Assembly: GCA_041395205.1 (NCBI GenBank)
Contig: JAWLAZ010000001.1
Location: forward strand, 1,736,001 to 1,800,000
Origin: JAHEFU01 sp041395205
GTDB lineage: Bacteria > 4484-113 > JAFGCY01
Reading direction: 5' to 3'
DNA length: 64,000 nucleotides
Below are positions 22,481 to 33,200 of this stretch, one piece after another (within the stretch, counting starts at the first letter, position 1; each line of letters starts with the position of its first letter). The translations under genes and the position numbers were made by a program. The notes beneath the pieces were generated by a model. That model had not been told where the DNA came from. It ran no database searches and saw only the letters and a program-made list of their open reading frames with translations.

Positions 22481-25231
22481 TTACAACCCCGCCGTGTCCC
22501 CGAGCCTGTAGCCGATCACGGCATTGTCACGCTCGTCCGTCACACCGTCGAGGTTGCAGTCGGCGAAGGCGCGCCAGGCCTGCCCGTCCCGCAGATGCTG
22601 CTGCAGGGCCAGGCTGTCAGCGGCATCCACCACGCCGTCGGTATTCACATCCCCGGCGAGGTTGTACTGCCAGGCGGGGATCCGCAGCTCATCGCTGATG
22701 TTGCCATGGATGTCGGTCACACGCAGGTGCAGGCGCACTTCAACGTTGCCAGAGTTGTAGGGTGTATCAGCGAGATTGAAGACATAGCCCAGCGGGTCTC
22801 CGGAAACATGCACATGCAGATCCGGCGCCTGTTCAATCTGGAATGCGGGAAAATCCAGCCACCAGTCCGCCACGAGCAGGTCGCCGGGGAACTGTGGTGC
22901 CACGCTGAGCTGGCTGTTGCCAGGCACACTGCCGAAGACCAGTGCCTGCGGATCCTCGATCAGCGCTTCAGGCAGGTCAATCCAGCCATCCTCACCGAAG
23001 CTCAGCACATCCAGCCACCAGCCCCAGTCGAAGTCATGCCAGACGGCCTCGCTGTCGGACTCCGCAGCGAGCAGGAACATCACGATCAGCTGCTCTCCGG
23101 CGTAGGGTGACAGGTCCAGCGAGAGTTGCGTATGCGGCAGGATGAAACCGCCGAGCGGCGGCTCCTTGCCGGCAGTGGTCAGCAGCGGCTGCCAGCTCTC
23201 GCCGTTGTCAGAACTGGCCAGGATCCGCTGCAGCACGCCGGAGACATTGCAGTGGTGTTCCAGGCTGAGCGTGGGATTGCCTTCCTCTGGAATCTGGATG
23301 GGCTGTGTCAGCACTGCGTCCAGTTCGTAACGGCCGTAGCCCTCCAGTCCGATCTGCAGCTGGTACTGCGGGATTTCACCCGGCAGCTCAATGCGGTTCC
23401 ACTCCGCCAGTCCCAGCGAACGGAACTGCTGCTCACGGCCGGAATAATCCTGGCCGGAAAGCTGTCCCATGGCAACTGGGTCGTACTGCGCGAGGTCCAG
23501 TGCGGTGCAGATCCCCATGCCGGCCGTGAAGTGCTCGGCGACCGGTGTTGCCAGCGCTGGGCCTGCCACCATGATGTTGAGTCTGTCAGTACTTGTCCAG
23601 TCCGGGAAGTGGGCGGTCACGCTCAGCTCATGCAGCCCGCCGGAAACACCACTGAGCGACAGCTCATACTCCCAGACAGGTCCCTCCAGCAGGGCTCTGC
23701 TCTTGCCGTCCAGGCGGATGTCCAGTACCTGCGGCTCACCGCGCAGGCTGAAGGAGAGCGGCATGCTGCCATGCTGTACGATCCGCTCAGGCGGACTGAA
23801 GCGCACCGCCGGGTTGACGGCGTTGTCAAACAGCAGGCCGAAATCCAGGCGCATGACCTGTACGCCCTCGCCGAAACCCGTGGTCGGCACGCCGCTGGTT
23901 TCCAGCAGGCCCCGCATTTCCACGAGACTCAGTTGAGGATCTGCGCTCCAGAGCAGGGCCGCCGCTGCACTGACGAGCGGTGTGGCATAGCTCGTGCCCG
24001 TTCCGCCGCTGACCATGCCGTTGTCATCGCTGGGGGAGAGTGAACTGAGGTTCCAGCCGGGGGCCACCACATCCAGGGCCGGGCCGTAGCTGCTGGAAAC
24101 GAAGCGGCTCTCGTCCGGCAGGGAATTGCCGACGGCGATCGCGTCCGGATAGGCCCCGGGGTAGGTCACGAAGCCGTTGCCATAATTGCCGGCGCTGCAG
24201 ACCAGCAGCACGCCGTCCGCCGCGAACTGCTCGGTCATGGCCTGCATCGCCTCGTTGCCGCCCCCGCCCCAGCTCATGCTGATCACCTTCGCGCCGAGGG
24301 CATGCGCCAGCATGCAGCCGGCCACGATGCGCTCCAGGTCCTCATTGCCGCCGTCATCGCTGATCTTCACCGGGAAGAGCCGGATCCCGGGGCAGGCCCC
24401 GGCGATCAGGCTGCCGTTGTCACTTTCGGCGATCAGCTGCCCGCCGATGAAGGTCCCGTGCCCGTGGTTGTCCTCGATCGAGCTGTCGTCGTTGGCAATG
24501 TCGCAGTTCGTGCCGGGAAACTCCAGGGCGGGATCAAGCAGGGCCGCGCCGAATTCGCTGTGGTCCATGTTGAGGCCGGTGTCGACCAGGCCCAGCAGCA
24601 GGCTGTCCGAGCCGAGGCCATGCTCCCAGGCCTGCTCGATGTGCATGTGCTTCAGGTTCCACTGGCCGCCGCTGTCATCGCCGCTGGCCGTATAGACGGG
24701 GTCGTCCGGACTGAAGGCCGGGCTGCAGAGCAGGCTCAGCTCCGCGGTACTGACCCAGCCGGCATAGCGCCGGCGCAGATCCCGAAGCAGTGATTCAGCA
24801 TCCGTGCCATCCGGCAGGCCGAAGCCCGCCAGCAGCACGCGTCCGCTGTAGACCTGCTCCGTGATCGTCAGTCCATAGCGGTTGGCGATGCTCTGGGTGA
24901 TGTCCTCATAGGCCCGGCGCGGGCGGAGGATCGCATTGCTGGCGGACTGGGCAGCGCCAGAGGGGACGATCAGTTCAGGCGGCAATGCCAGGAATTCGGC
25001 ATCGTCACGATAGGTGATGCAGATGCTGTCCGTGGCCCGCAGTTCGAGCGGAGATGCAGTGCTGGTCTGGATGGTCTGGGTTTCCGGATCGGGGAGGGCG
25101 CGGCGGTTACCGCAGCCACAGCACAGCAGCGCCAGCCAGGCCAGCGCAGCCAGTAATTGAGTCTGTTTCAGCCGGGGCAATCTGCTGTGAGTATAACCGC
25201 CGGTCAGTTTCCACGCAGAGGAGTATTCCAT
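22481..25231 (-). CDS. Secreted subtilisin-like serine protease (S8) with dockerin-like C-terminus
   Basis: A 916-residue exported protease. N-terminal signal region with LLCCGC as a possible lipobox, a propeptide-like domain (about 65-170), then the S8 catalytic domain with Asp217 (LLGLVDTGLN), His258 (DNHGHGT), oxyanion Asn349 (CSAGN) and Ser414 (GGTGTSYATP). Beta-rich domains follow, and the last 60 residues hold two EF-hand-like Ca loops (DVNTDGVVDAADS and DCNLDGVTDERDN) as in type I dockerins. The start is uncertain: ATG at 25231 has no ribosome-binding site, and a TTG near 25179 sits nine bases after TATACT. A divergent paralogue lies 113 bp away. Confidence 0.9.
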   Translation of the reverse strand: MEYSSAWKLTGGYTHSRLPRLKQTQLLAALAWLALLCCGCGNRRALPDPETQTIQTSTASPLELRATDSICITYRDDAEFLALPPELIVPSGAAQSASNAILRPRRAYEDITQSIANRYGLTITEQVYSGRVLLAGFGLPDGTDAESLLRDLRRRYAGWVSTAELSLLCSPAFSPDDPVYTASGDDSGGQWNLKHMHIEQAWEHGLGSDSLLLGLVDTGLNMDHSEFGAALLDPALEFPGTNCDIANDDSSIEDNHGHGTFIGGQLIAESDNGSLIAGACPGIRLFPVKISDDGGNEDLERIVAGCMLAHALGAKVISMSWGGGGNEAMQAMTEQFAADGVLLVCSAGNYGNGFVTYPGAYPDAIAVGNSLPDESRFVSSSYGPALDVVAPGWNLSSLSPSDDNGMVSGGTGTSYATPLVSAAAALLWSADPQLSLVEMRGLLETSGVPTTGFGEGVQVMRLDFGLLFDNAVNPAVRFSPPERIVQHGSMPLSFSLRGEPQVLDIRLDGKSRALLEGPVWEYELSLSGVSGGLHELSVTAHFPDWTSTDRLNIMVAGPALATPVAEHFTAGMGICTALDLAQYDPVAMGQLSGQDYSGREQQFRSLGLAEWNRIELPGEIPQYQLQIGLEGYGRYELDAVLTQPIQIPEEGNPTLSLEHHCNVSGVLQRILASSDNGESWQPLLTTAGKEPPLGGFILPHTQLSLDLSPYAGEQLIVMFLLAAESDSEAVWHDFDWGWWLDVLSFGEDGWIDLPEALIEDPQALVFGSVPGNSQLSVAPQFPGDLLVADWWLDFPAFQIEQAPDLHVHVSGDPLGYVFNLADTPYNSGNVEVRLHLRVTDIHGNISDELRIPAWQYNLAGDVNTDGVVDAADSLALQQHLRDGQAWRAFADCNLDGVTDERDNAVIGYRLGDTAGL

Positions 25232-25344
25232 GCAGGAGATATCGGCCAGCAGGCCGCCCGGATGCAGTTTGGAATCATGGTCATATGAATCGCGTTAAGG
25301 AACTGTTAAAGTTCACCTGTACTTAACTCTCTGCGGAGTGAACA

Positions 25345-28077
25345 ATGAAGGCCCTTCCGGCCGTTGCCATTCTGATGCTGCTGCTGTGCACTGCCTGTGC
25401 CGGTGGGCCCGTGGCTTCGCTTCAGGAGCCGGGCGTTGCCGGAGGGCAGCGCAACGTGCTGGACAGCACTGAGTTCGAGGGCTGGCAGGCTTGGCAGCAG
25501 ATCCTCGCCGACCCCGGCATTCCCGGAACTGACTATGATCCGCATGCACTGACGGTCAACTACCGGGCCGACGCCGACTTCCAGCTCTCCGGCAGCATCC
25601 TGCCCCCTCCGGGCCAGCGGGCCGCTGACCGCCCGAATGTCCTGCTGCGCCAGGATAGCCGCTATGAGGCCCTGACGGACCATATCAGCGGGCGCTTCGG
25701 GATCCCGATCGGGCAGCAGGTCTATGCGCATGGTGTGCTGCTGGCCAGTTTCAGGTTGCCGGCCGCAGCGGACGGCGAGGCCCTGATCGCAGCAATCCGC
25801 GCGGAGTATCCCGGCCAGGTGCTGGATGTCACCTACAGCCGCCTGATCACAGCGGACTTCAGTCCCGACGACACCCTTTACATCTTCAGTGATGACAATG
25901 ACGGCGCGCAGTGGGATCTGTACCGCTGCGGTTTCCCGGAGGCCTGGGAACAGGGCTTCGCTGAAGTCCCGCCACTGATCGGGGTGGTTGACAGCGGCTG
26001 CTGGCTAGGGCACGAGGACACCGCCGGGGCGATTGCCAATCCCTTCGAGCAGTTTCCGCAGGCCAGCTGTGACCTGCTCGACGGAGACCGCGATATCACC
26101 GATATGGACGGGCATGGCACGGCTGTGTGTTCCCTGATCGGAGCGCGCACGGACAATGCGCGGGGACTGGCAGCCGCCCTTCCCGGTGCGAGAGTGCTGC
26201 CCATCAGGGTGGGAGAGGAAGGACTGGCAACGCATGCCACGGTCGTCGCAGGCTGCATGCTGGCTGCGGAGCTGGGCTGCCGGATCGTCAACCTCAGCTG
26301 GTCCTCAGCCACGCCAAGCCGCCAGCTCAGCCAGATGGCGGATTCCCTCGAAGTGCGTGGCGTACAGCTCGTGGCATCCGCCGGCAACTCCGGCACCAGT
26401 GAGCCGCGCTGGCCGGCGGCCTGCGGATCCGTGCTGGGCGTGGCCGCCAGTGACAGGACTGACAGCCTTGCGGATTTCAGCAGCAGCGGCGACTGGTGTG
26501 AACTCAGTGCTCCCGGATACCGGATCGGGGTCGCGGATCTGCTGCGTGACAACAGCTACAGGCATGATGCCTCGGGCAGCAGTCTGGCAGCGGCCCTGGT
26601 CAGTTCGGCACTGGGACTGCTGTCCACCCGGCTGCCCGCCTATGACAATGCTGCCCTGCGTACGCTGCTGGTGCAGAGCGCCAGCCCGCTGAGCGGGGGA
26701 GGTCCTCCGAGGCTGGATCTGACAACCGCGCTGGCGGTGCTGGAGACACCACGGATCAGCCTTGAACGGCCGGGCAGCATGGAGCAGCAGGACTTCCTCA
26801 CGCTGCGTCCGGAGCTGTCCGGTACCGTGATTGCAGTGGAACTGTGGCTTGATGGCAGTTATGTCATGACCCGCGGCCAGGCACCATGGGAGTTCACCGC
26901 CGATCTGCGCGCACTTGATCCGGGGCTGCACACCCTGGAACTGCGGGTGCCACTGCCGGACGGCTCCGGCCACGTGGCTGACGGCTTCAGCTTCCTGCGA
27001 CGGGCTGAAGCCTTTGCCATGCCCTGGTCAACGGGCTTCGAGCCTGGTGCTGCACGGGAGCTGCATGCCCTGGATCTGAGTGCCTATCCGCAGGCAATGC
27101 TTGCGGATCTGGCAGGATTCGCTGGGCTGACCGGCACGGAGCAGTGTGCCGATGGGGGCGAGCTGCTCGGCTGGCGGAGTACCAGCGGCGCTGCCTGGCA
27201 GGGCAGCGGGATGCTCAGGACTGACTGGCAGCCGCGTGACAGTGGTCCCGGGCAGCTCTGTGCGCTGCTTTCCCCGCCGGTCAGGCTGAGCGGTCATGAA
27301 CTGCCAACCCTGAGCCTGGCCCTGCGCTGGCAGCTGGAACAGGCCCGTTGCGTGCTGCTGCTCAGCGCGGATGGTGGACGGAGCTGGCGGATTCCCGATG
27401 AGGTGCATGGCCAGCCCCAGAGCCTGAGCGGCGACAGCCAGGGCTGGCGGCAGCTGGGGATGGACCTCTCGGGACTGGTGGATCAGGAGGTGCAGCTGCT
27501 GCTGCTGACGCAGCTGGACGCGGGAAAACAGTCAGCCGGTCAGTTCATCGAGCTGGATGCGCTGGGCTTCGGAACCCTGTTCCAGCCCAGCCAGCCGGTC
27601 GTGCAGGGCCTGCTGCTTGAAGTTGAGGTCGTGGGTGCGGTGCCGCAACGGGACAGCATCGAGGTCCGGCTGGAGGGTGCGTTGAACGTTACCAGCGCCA
27701 GCTACTGGCTGGACTGTGAGCCCTTCAACAGCCTGGGTCCGGAGGATGTGCTGTCCGAAGCGATCCTCGGAGCGGGCCTGCCGGCCGTGCTGCACCTGCC
27801 GCCTGCGCAGTCCGGCAACCGGCATGCCATGCTGCATGCCGACTATCGTGACTCGGCTGGCAACAGCGGGCCGCAGCTCAGCCTGCCGCTCTGGATCTTC
27901 GACCGGCGCGGGGATGCCAATGCTGACGGCATTGTCAGTCTGGCGGATCTCGCGGCATACAGCGGACATTACGGCGCGCGCCTGGGTGATGCTCTGTACG
28001 AACCATTCCTGGACTGTGATCTGGATGGGGTGATCACGGAACTTGACAGCGCTGCCGTGGGTTACGCCCTGGACTGA
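25345..28077 (+). CDS. Secreted subtilisin-like serine protease (S8) lipoprotein with dockerin-like C-terminus
   Basis: A 910-residue paralogue of the divergent protease with the same order of parts. Lipobox LLCTACAGG after a short signal peptide, propeptide-like domain, catalytic Asp216 (GVVDSG), His257 (DMDGHGT), Asn348 (SAGNSG) and Ser413 (ASGSSLA, replacing the usual GTS). Beta-sandwich regions follow, then a dockerin-like end with DANADGIVSLADL and DCDLDGVITELDS. GGAG is six bases before the ATG. It is likely an extracellular or surface proteolytic enzyme; substrates are unknown. No cohesin gene is seen in the window, so the dockerin-like pair may act as a Ca-stabilised cap. Confidence 0.9.
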   Translation: MKALPAVAILMLLLCTACAGGPVASLQEPGVAGGQRNVLDSTEFEGWQAWQQILADPGIPGTDYDPHALTVNYRADADFQLSGSILPPPGQRAADRPNVLLRQDSRYEALTDHISGRFGIPIGQQVYAHGVLLASFRLPAAADGEALIAAIRAEYPGQVLDVTYSRLITADFSPDDTLYIFSDDNDGAQWDLYRCGFPEAWEQGFAEVPPLIGVVDSGCWLGHEDTAGAIANPFEQFPQASCDLLDGDRDITDMDGHGTAVCSLIGARTDNARGLAAALPGARVLPIRVGEEGLATHATVVAGCMLAAELGCRIVNLSWSSATPSRQLSQMADSLEVRGVQLVASAGNSGTSEPRWPAACGSVLGVAASDRTDSLADFSSSGDWCELSAPGYRIGVADLLRDNSYRHDASGSSLAAALVSSALGLLSTRLPAYDNAALRTLLVQSASPLSGGGPPRLDLTTALAVLETPRISLERPGSMEQQDFLTLRPELSGTVIAVELWLDGSYVMTRGQAPWEFTADLRALDPGLHTLELRVPLPDGSGHVADGFSFLRRAEAFAMPWSTGFEPGAARELHALDLSAYPQAMLADLAGFAGLTGTEQCADGGELLGWRSTSGAAWQGSGMLRTDWQPRDSGPGQLCALLSPPVRLSGHELPTLSLALRWQLEQARCVLLLSADGGRSWRIPDEVHGQPQSLSGDSQGWRQLGMDLSGLVDQEVQLLLLTQLDAGKQSAGQFIELDALGFGTLFQPSQPVVQGLLLEVEVVGAVPQRDSIEVRLEGALNVTSASYWLDCEPFNSLGPEDVLSEAILGAGLPAVLHLPPAQSGNRHAMLHADYRDSAGNSGPQLSLPLWIFDRRGDANADGIVSLADLAAYSGHYGARLGDALYEPFLDCDLDGVITELDSAAVGYALD

Positions 28078-28083
28078 GCCGCA

Positions 28084-28395
28084 TCACTCCAGGGGTCTGC
28101 CGAGAAAGGCAACGTGGTACGGATGCAGCTCAGCAGACATCACACCCGCCGCAACCGGTGGGTCACTCTCCATCAGGCTGCGGGCACTCTCCTCGTCGGC
28201 AGCACGCAGCACCACGAGGCCCATCGTGCGCATGTCGTCATACTGCGTGCGCCCGGCCAGCACGAGGCTGCCCTGCTCCAGCAGCTGCTGCAGGTGCGCG
28301 CCATGGGCACTGAGCACCTGCAGTTCCCCGGGGCTTGGCCCCTCCGTCAGCATTGCCTCCCGCAGCGGGCGCAGGATGTAGAGCCATTCCTTCAT
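28084..28395 (-). CDS. YCII-like small protein
   Basis: A 103-residue protein beginning MKEWLYILRPLREAMLTEGP. The ferredoxin-like pattern, an HGAHLQQLLEQGSLVLAGRT segment and the GLVVLRAADEESARSLMESDP helix match the YCII-related family (DUF1330/YciI type), enzymes or binders of unknown substrate. Its ATG shares TGATG with the cstA stop codon, so the two are coupled. The longer open frame upstream is the antisense-free shadow of cstA and is not coding. It converges on the plus-strand subtilase gene with six bases between the stops. Confidence 0.85.
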   Translation of the reverse strand: MKEWLYILRPLREAMLTEGPSPGELQVLSAHGAHLQQLLEQGSLVLAGRTQYDDMRTMGLVVLRAADEESARSLMESDPPVAAGVMSAELHPYHVAFLGRPLE

Positions 28396-30242
28396 CAGGC
28401 CTCCTGTCCGGCGGGCTGGCCGGAAAGATACTTGTCCGCCGGGTCCTCGAAGATCGGCTGGATCCGGCCGCTGCGGATCTCCCACAGCCGGCTGCCGGCC
28501 AGCCAGACCACCCCGATTCCCAGCAGGAGGAGCAGCATGCTCAGCAGCGCTATGGACAGCGTGGAAACATCCGCGCTGCCATGCAGCACCGCAGGCAGGC
28601 TGCCCCGCAGCAGATTGGCAAGGCTGACCATGCAGGTCAGCATCATGAAGATCGCGGGCAGCAGCGTGAACCAGACCGGCCGGGCCCGGATCGCCAGCCA
28701 GATGCTGACTCCGGCCAGGGTCAGGGCCGCCATCAGCTGGTTGGCCGTGCCGAACACCGGCCAGATGATCTTCCAGCCGTTGGGCAGGGCCACGGCCAGC
28801 ATCGCGAGCACGCTCAGCCCGGAGTTGAAGAAGCCGTTGGACAGCAGCGGAGTCATGTCGCCGGCGCGCAGGAAGAACCACAGCTCCTCGAACAGGTAGC
28901 GGTTGAGGCGCACGGCGCTGTCCAGGGTGGTCACGAGGAAGCCCTCGACCATCAGCAGCCCGAACACCGTGCCGACATGCACCGGGATCCCCAGCGTGTT
29001 GCCGAGGAACAGCCCGCAGCCCAGCGCGAAACTGACAACGGGATTGCCGCCGCCGCCCGCGGGGAACTGCAGGGCCAGCAGCTGCTCATGGCCCAGCCCC
29101 GCTGCGATGGCGATGATCACGAGCACAGCGAGCAGGCCCTCGGTCAGCATCGCACCGAAGCCCACGCGCCGCGCATCGCTTTCCCGGTCGCACTGCTTGC
29201 TGGAGGTGCCGCTGCACACGAGCGAATGGAAGCCGCTGATCGCGCCGCAGGCCACCGTGATGAACAGCAGCGGGAACACGAAGCCGAAGCGTGCATTGCC
29301 ATCCGCCAGGGTCCAGGCCATGGCGGGGTCCGTCTGCAGGCCACGCAGCCCGCCGCTCACGGCACCGGCGAACAGCAGGGCCATGCCGCCGTAGAGCGTG
29401 AAGGAATTGATGAAGTCGCGGGGCTGCAGCACCAGCCAGACGGGCAGGGCACTGGCCAGCAGCACGTAGACGGAAAGGATCGCCATCCAGAGCAGCCGCA
29501 GCTGGGCATCAGAGATGCTGCCGAAGCCCAGCGGGAAGTGCATCCCGGCCCAGATGCTGCCGCAGGCGATCAGGAGCGCCAGTCCGCCGAGCAGGCGGTT
29601 GTCAAGCCGCGGCCGTCTGAGCAGCAGGCCGAGCAGCGGGGAGAGCAGGGTGATGATGATCACGCTCGTGGTGGCGATCCCGCCCACGCGGACCTTCTGC
29701 ACACCGTCCAGCTGGCTCAGCTGCCAGCCGAAGGGGTTGTCAGCCGGGAGCTGCAGCAGCGCCGCCGGGACCTGGCTGCCGAGCGTGAGGGCCGAGAGGT
29801 CGAGGAAGGCGGCGGTGACGATCACGATCAGTACCAGTGTGAAGCTGATGTAGAGCAGGAAGCCCGCCCGCCCCGTCAGGTTGCCGGTGATCTCGGCGAT
29901 CGTGCGGCCGCGTTCGCGCAGGCTGATGAACAGCGAACTGTAGTCATGCACCGCGCCGATGAAGATGCTGCCGAGCACCACCCACAGAAGCGCCGGCCAG
30001 AGGCCGTAGACGCAGGCGATCGTCGGGCCGACGATCGGCCCTGCGCCGGCGATCGTGGCGTAGTGGTGGGAGAACAGCACGGGCGTGCGTGTCGGGACGT
30101 AGTCACGATCGTCACGGGCGCTGTGTGCCGGAGTCGGCAGGCTGTCCGTGCTGCGCAGCACGCGCGAGATCCAGCCGGCATAGAGCCGGTAGGCCAGGAC
30201 GAAGGCTGCCAGGCAGCCGGTGAGCAGCAGCAGGACGTTCAT
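28395..30242 (-). CDS. cstA: Carbon starvation protein CstA, peptide/pyruvate transporter
   Basis: A 615-residue polytopic inner-membrane protein, with about 15 hydrophobic helices. The family hallmark FSHHYATIAGAGPIVGP lies near residue 60, followed by GSIFIGAVHDYSSLFISLRERGRTI. CstA/BtsT proteins import pyruvate or peptides in low-nutrient conditions. GAGG is eight bases before the ATG, and a sigma70-type promoter lies directly upstream. A YCII-like gene is translationally coupled downstream where other bacteria often carry a small YbdD-type protein; that partner is replaced here. Confidence 0.95.
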   Translation of the reverse strand: MNVLLLLTGCLAAFVLAYRLYAGWISRVLRSTDSLPTPAHSARDDRDYVPTRTPVLFSHHYATIAGAGPIVGPTIACVYGLWPALLWVVLGSIFIGAVHDYSSLFISLRERGRTIAEITGNLTGRAGFLLYISFTLVLIVIVTAAFLDLSALTLGSQVPAALLQLPADNPFGWQLSQLDGVQKVRVGGIATTSVIIITLLSPLLGLLLRRPRLDNRLLGGLALLIACGSIWAGMHFPLGFGSISDAQLRLLWMAILSVYVLLASALPVWLVLQPRDFINSFTLYGGMALLFAGAVSGGLRGLQTDPAMAWTLADGNARFGFVFPLLFITVACGAISGFHSLVCSGTSSKQCDRESDARRVGFGAMLTEGLLAVLVIIAIAAGLGHEQLLALQFPAGGGGNPVVSFALGCGLFLGNTLGIPVHVGTVFGLLMVEGFLVTTLDSAVRLNRYLFEELWFFLRAGDMTPLLSNGFFNSGLSVLAMLAVALPNGWKIIWPVFGTANQLMAALTLAGVSIWLAIRARPVWFTLLPAIFMMLTCMVSLANLLRGSLPAVLHGSADVSTLSIALLSMLLLLLGIGVVWLAGSRLWEIRSGRIQPIFEDPADKYLSGQPAGQEA

Positions 30243-30262
30243 GGGCGCATCCTCGAAGCTAC

Positions 30263-30291
30263 ATTCTAGGCCAGGCGGGCCGGCCGCTCAA
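30263..30291 (-). promoter_or_regulatory. cstA promoter
   Basis: TTGAGC (30286-30291), 17-bp spacer, TAGAAT (30263-30268), placed in the 53-bp gap between the kinase stop codon and cstA. Confidence 0.6.
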
Positions 30292-30295
30292 TCGC

Positions 30296-33200
30296 TCAGG
30301 TATCCGCCGGACTGCGTTCGTCGATGCTTTCGCGGATCAGTTCCGCGAGCCGGCTGGGAATCACCGGCTTGTTGACGAAGCGAGAGATCCCGAGTTCGGC
30401 TGCGCCCTTCTCATCGATCAGTTCGCTGTAGCCCGTGCAGAGCAGCACCGGCAGGCCCGGCCGCTCCCCGAGGATCCTGCGGCAGAGCTCGTCACCGGTC
30501 ATGTGCGGCATGGTCTGGTCGGTGACAACCACGTCGATTTCCGCACCGCTTTCCTGCCAGTAGTCCCAGGCCTCACGGCTGTCGGTGAAGACCACCGCCT
30601 CATAGCCGAGCCGGGTCAGGCCGGTCTTCAGCATCTGGGCGATACCCGGCTCGTCGTCAACGACCATCACCTTCTCGCTGCCTCGCGCCGGTTGGCTGCG
30701 GGCCTGGCGCTGGGCCTGGGGCCGTTCATGCTCCGGCATCGCCGGAATCAGGATCACCACCGCCGTGCCGCGTTCCGGCTCACTCTCGATGCTGATCCAG
30801 CCACCCATCGAGCGCACGATGCCGTGCACCGTTGCCAGGCCCAGCCCGGTGCCTTCGCCCACGCGCTTCGTGGTGAAATACGGGTCGAAGACGCGCGCCG
30901 CGGTCTGCTCATCCATGCCGTGTCCACTGTCGGAAACACGCAGCTGGACCATCGGGCTGCCCGTTGCCAGGCCCAGCTCCGCAGCGATCGCCGGGGAGCA
31001 GATGGTGTTGCTGCAGGCGATGTGCAGTTCGCCGCCGTGCTCGCGCATGGCATGGAAGGCATTGGTGCTCAGGTTCATCAGCACCTGCTGCATCTGGGTC
31101 TCGTTGCCGAGGATGGTGTCGGTCTCGTTGATCTTGGTGACGATGCTGATCGTCGAGGGCAGGCTGCCACGCAGCAGGCCGACGGATTCATGCACGATCG
31201 CCGAGAGGTTGACGGGCTCGCGGGTCTGTTCGGACTGGCGGCTGAAGGTCAGCATCTGGCGCACGAGGTCGGCGGCACGGCTGCCCGCGGCACGGATCTC
31301 GGTCAGGCAGGCCGCGGCCTCGCTGCTCGGCTCCAGCTGGTCACCGGCGATGTCGGCAAAGCCGAGCATCGCCTGCAGGATGTTGTTGAAGTCGTGGGCG
31401 ATGCCGCCCGCCAGCACGCCGACGGCCTCCATCTTCTGGGCCTGCTGGAGCTGCAGGGCCAGCTGCTGGGTTTCCGTGATGTCCTGGAAGGTGCCGAGCG
31501 CACCGGAATAGCGGCCATGGTCGTCAAACTGCGGCGTGGCCGTCATGCGGATCCGGCGGCGGTTGCCATCGGGACGCATGATGTCCATCTCATACGTGCT
31601 GGTCAGGCCGGCGCGGCGGTTGGCCTGCTGGCGGACCAGCTCCTCCTCGCTCAGGCGGTCCGCCACGAACTCGTTGATCGTGCGGCCGTACATCTCCGTG
31701 GTGCTGCGGCCGAAGATCACGCTGCCGTTCGGGTTGAGGAAGCTGATGTGGTTGTCATCCCCGACGAGGATCATGCCCTCAGCCATGGTGTGGATCAGCT
31801 CACGGTTGCGCTTCTCGCTGTCAGCGAGTGAGTTCTCCATCACCTTGCGGTCCGTGATGTCGGTCAGCATGCCGACGAAACCGGTCAGCCGTCCGTTTCC
31901 ATCCCTCACGGGATTGATCTGGGTGATCACCCAGGAGACGCGCTCGCCCTGCATCAGCCGGACCTCGCCCTCCAGACTGCTGCCCTGTTCAACCATCTGC
32001 CCGCTCTCAGCGGCCACGCGCTCCCGATCCCCGGGATGCACGGCAGCGAGGAATCCGCCAGCGCGACAGGCAGCGACATCCATTCCGAACAGCTCCTCAG
32101 CTCGCGGATTCATGTAGACGACATTGCCATCCGCTTCCAGGTGGAAGATCCCGACGGGGGACATCTGCATCATCGAACTGAGCTGCCGTTCGCTGTCTGC
32201 TAGTGCCAGTGTGGCATGCCGCTGTGCAGTGACGTCCCGTGTCGTACCCCAGACCATCACGAGGCTGTCACCGGAGACAGTACCCTGCGCACTGTTCAGG
32301 AAGTAGTGCACATCGGGTCCATGTTCCTTCAGCAGGTTCTCATCGTCGATTATCCGGTATCCGTTACGCGCAAACCGCTCCATCATTTCGAGGATTCCCT
32401 GATTGATGGGAATGAAGTCCTCAAGGCGCAGGCCGATCATTTCCGAGGCGTTTGCATAGCCGTAGATCCGGGCGAACACATCGTTGCATTCGGCGATGCA
32501 CAGCTGGGAGAACATCATTCTTGCCTGTTCCTGCGGGGGAACATCCGTCGGAATCGGCGGGACGCACTCGTAGCGCCAGATGGCCTCGGAGCTGTTGGCA
32601 ACGAATTCGCGGTAGCGCAGTTCGCTTTCCTCCAGGCGGCGGCGGGCCATCATCAGGTCAGTCATCTCGGAAGTCGCGCCCCAGATCCTGAGCAGGGATT
32701 CGTTGCGCAGCGTACCGGTCACATTGCTCACGGAAAAGCGTTCACGGCCATCGGGGAGGACCATGTGGTTGATCGCGTCGCTGAGCACGTAGCTGCTGGC
32801 CACGAAGCGGTGGATCAGTTCCACGGTGCTGCGCATGTCGAGCCCGGCGGTGGCGTCAACCAGGGAGCGGCCGATCAGTTCGGCAGCGCTGCCAAAGCCC
32901 CAGGAGCGGGCGAACATGTCATTGCAGTCCTCGATGTAGCCATCGCGCAGGATGCGCTGCACCTGCTCCTCGACGCTGAGGTCGGTCGGCACAGGGCTCT
33001 CGAAGGCGATGCACCAGAGGATCTGCGTGCTGTTGACAACGAACTCACGGTAGCGCTGCTCGCTGACCCGCAGCTGTTCCTCGGCATGCTTGCGCTCGGT
33101 GATCTCCAGCTCGGTGCCCAGCGCGCGCAGGGCCCGGCCCTGCTCATCGCGCGAGATCACCTTGCCGCGTGACAGCGTCCAGATCCAGTAGCCCCGCCTG

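Noticed and set aside
28396..28881. N-terminal extension of the YCII-like protein
   Set aside because: It overlaps cstA in another frame; the domain starts exactly at the coupled ATG at 28395.
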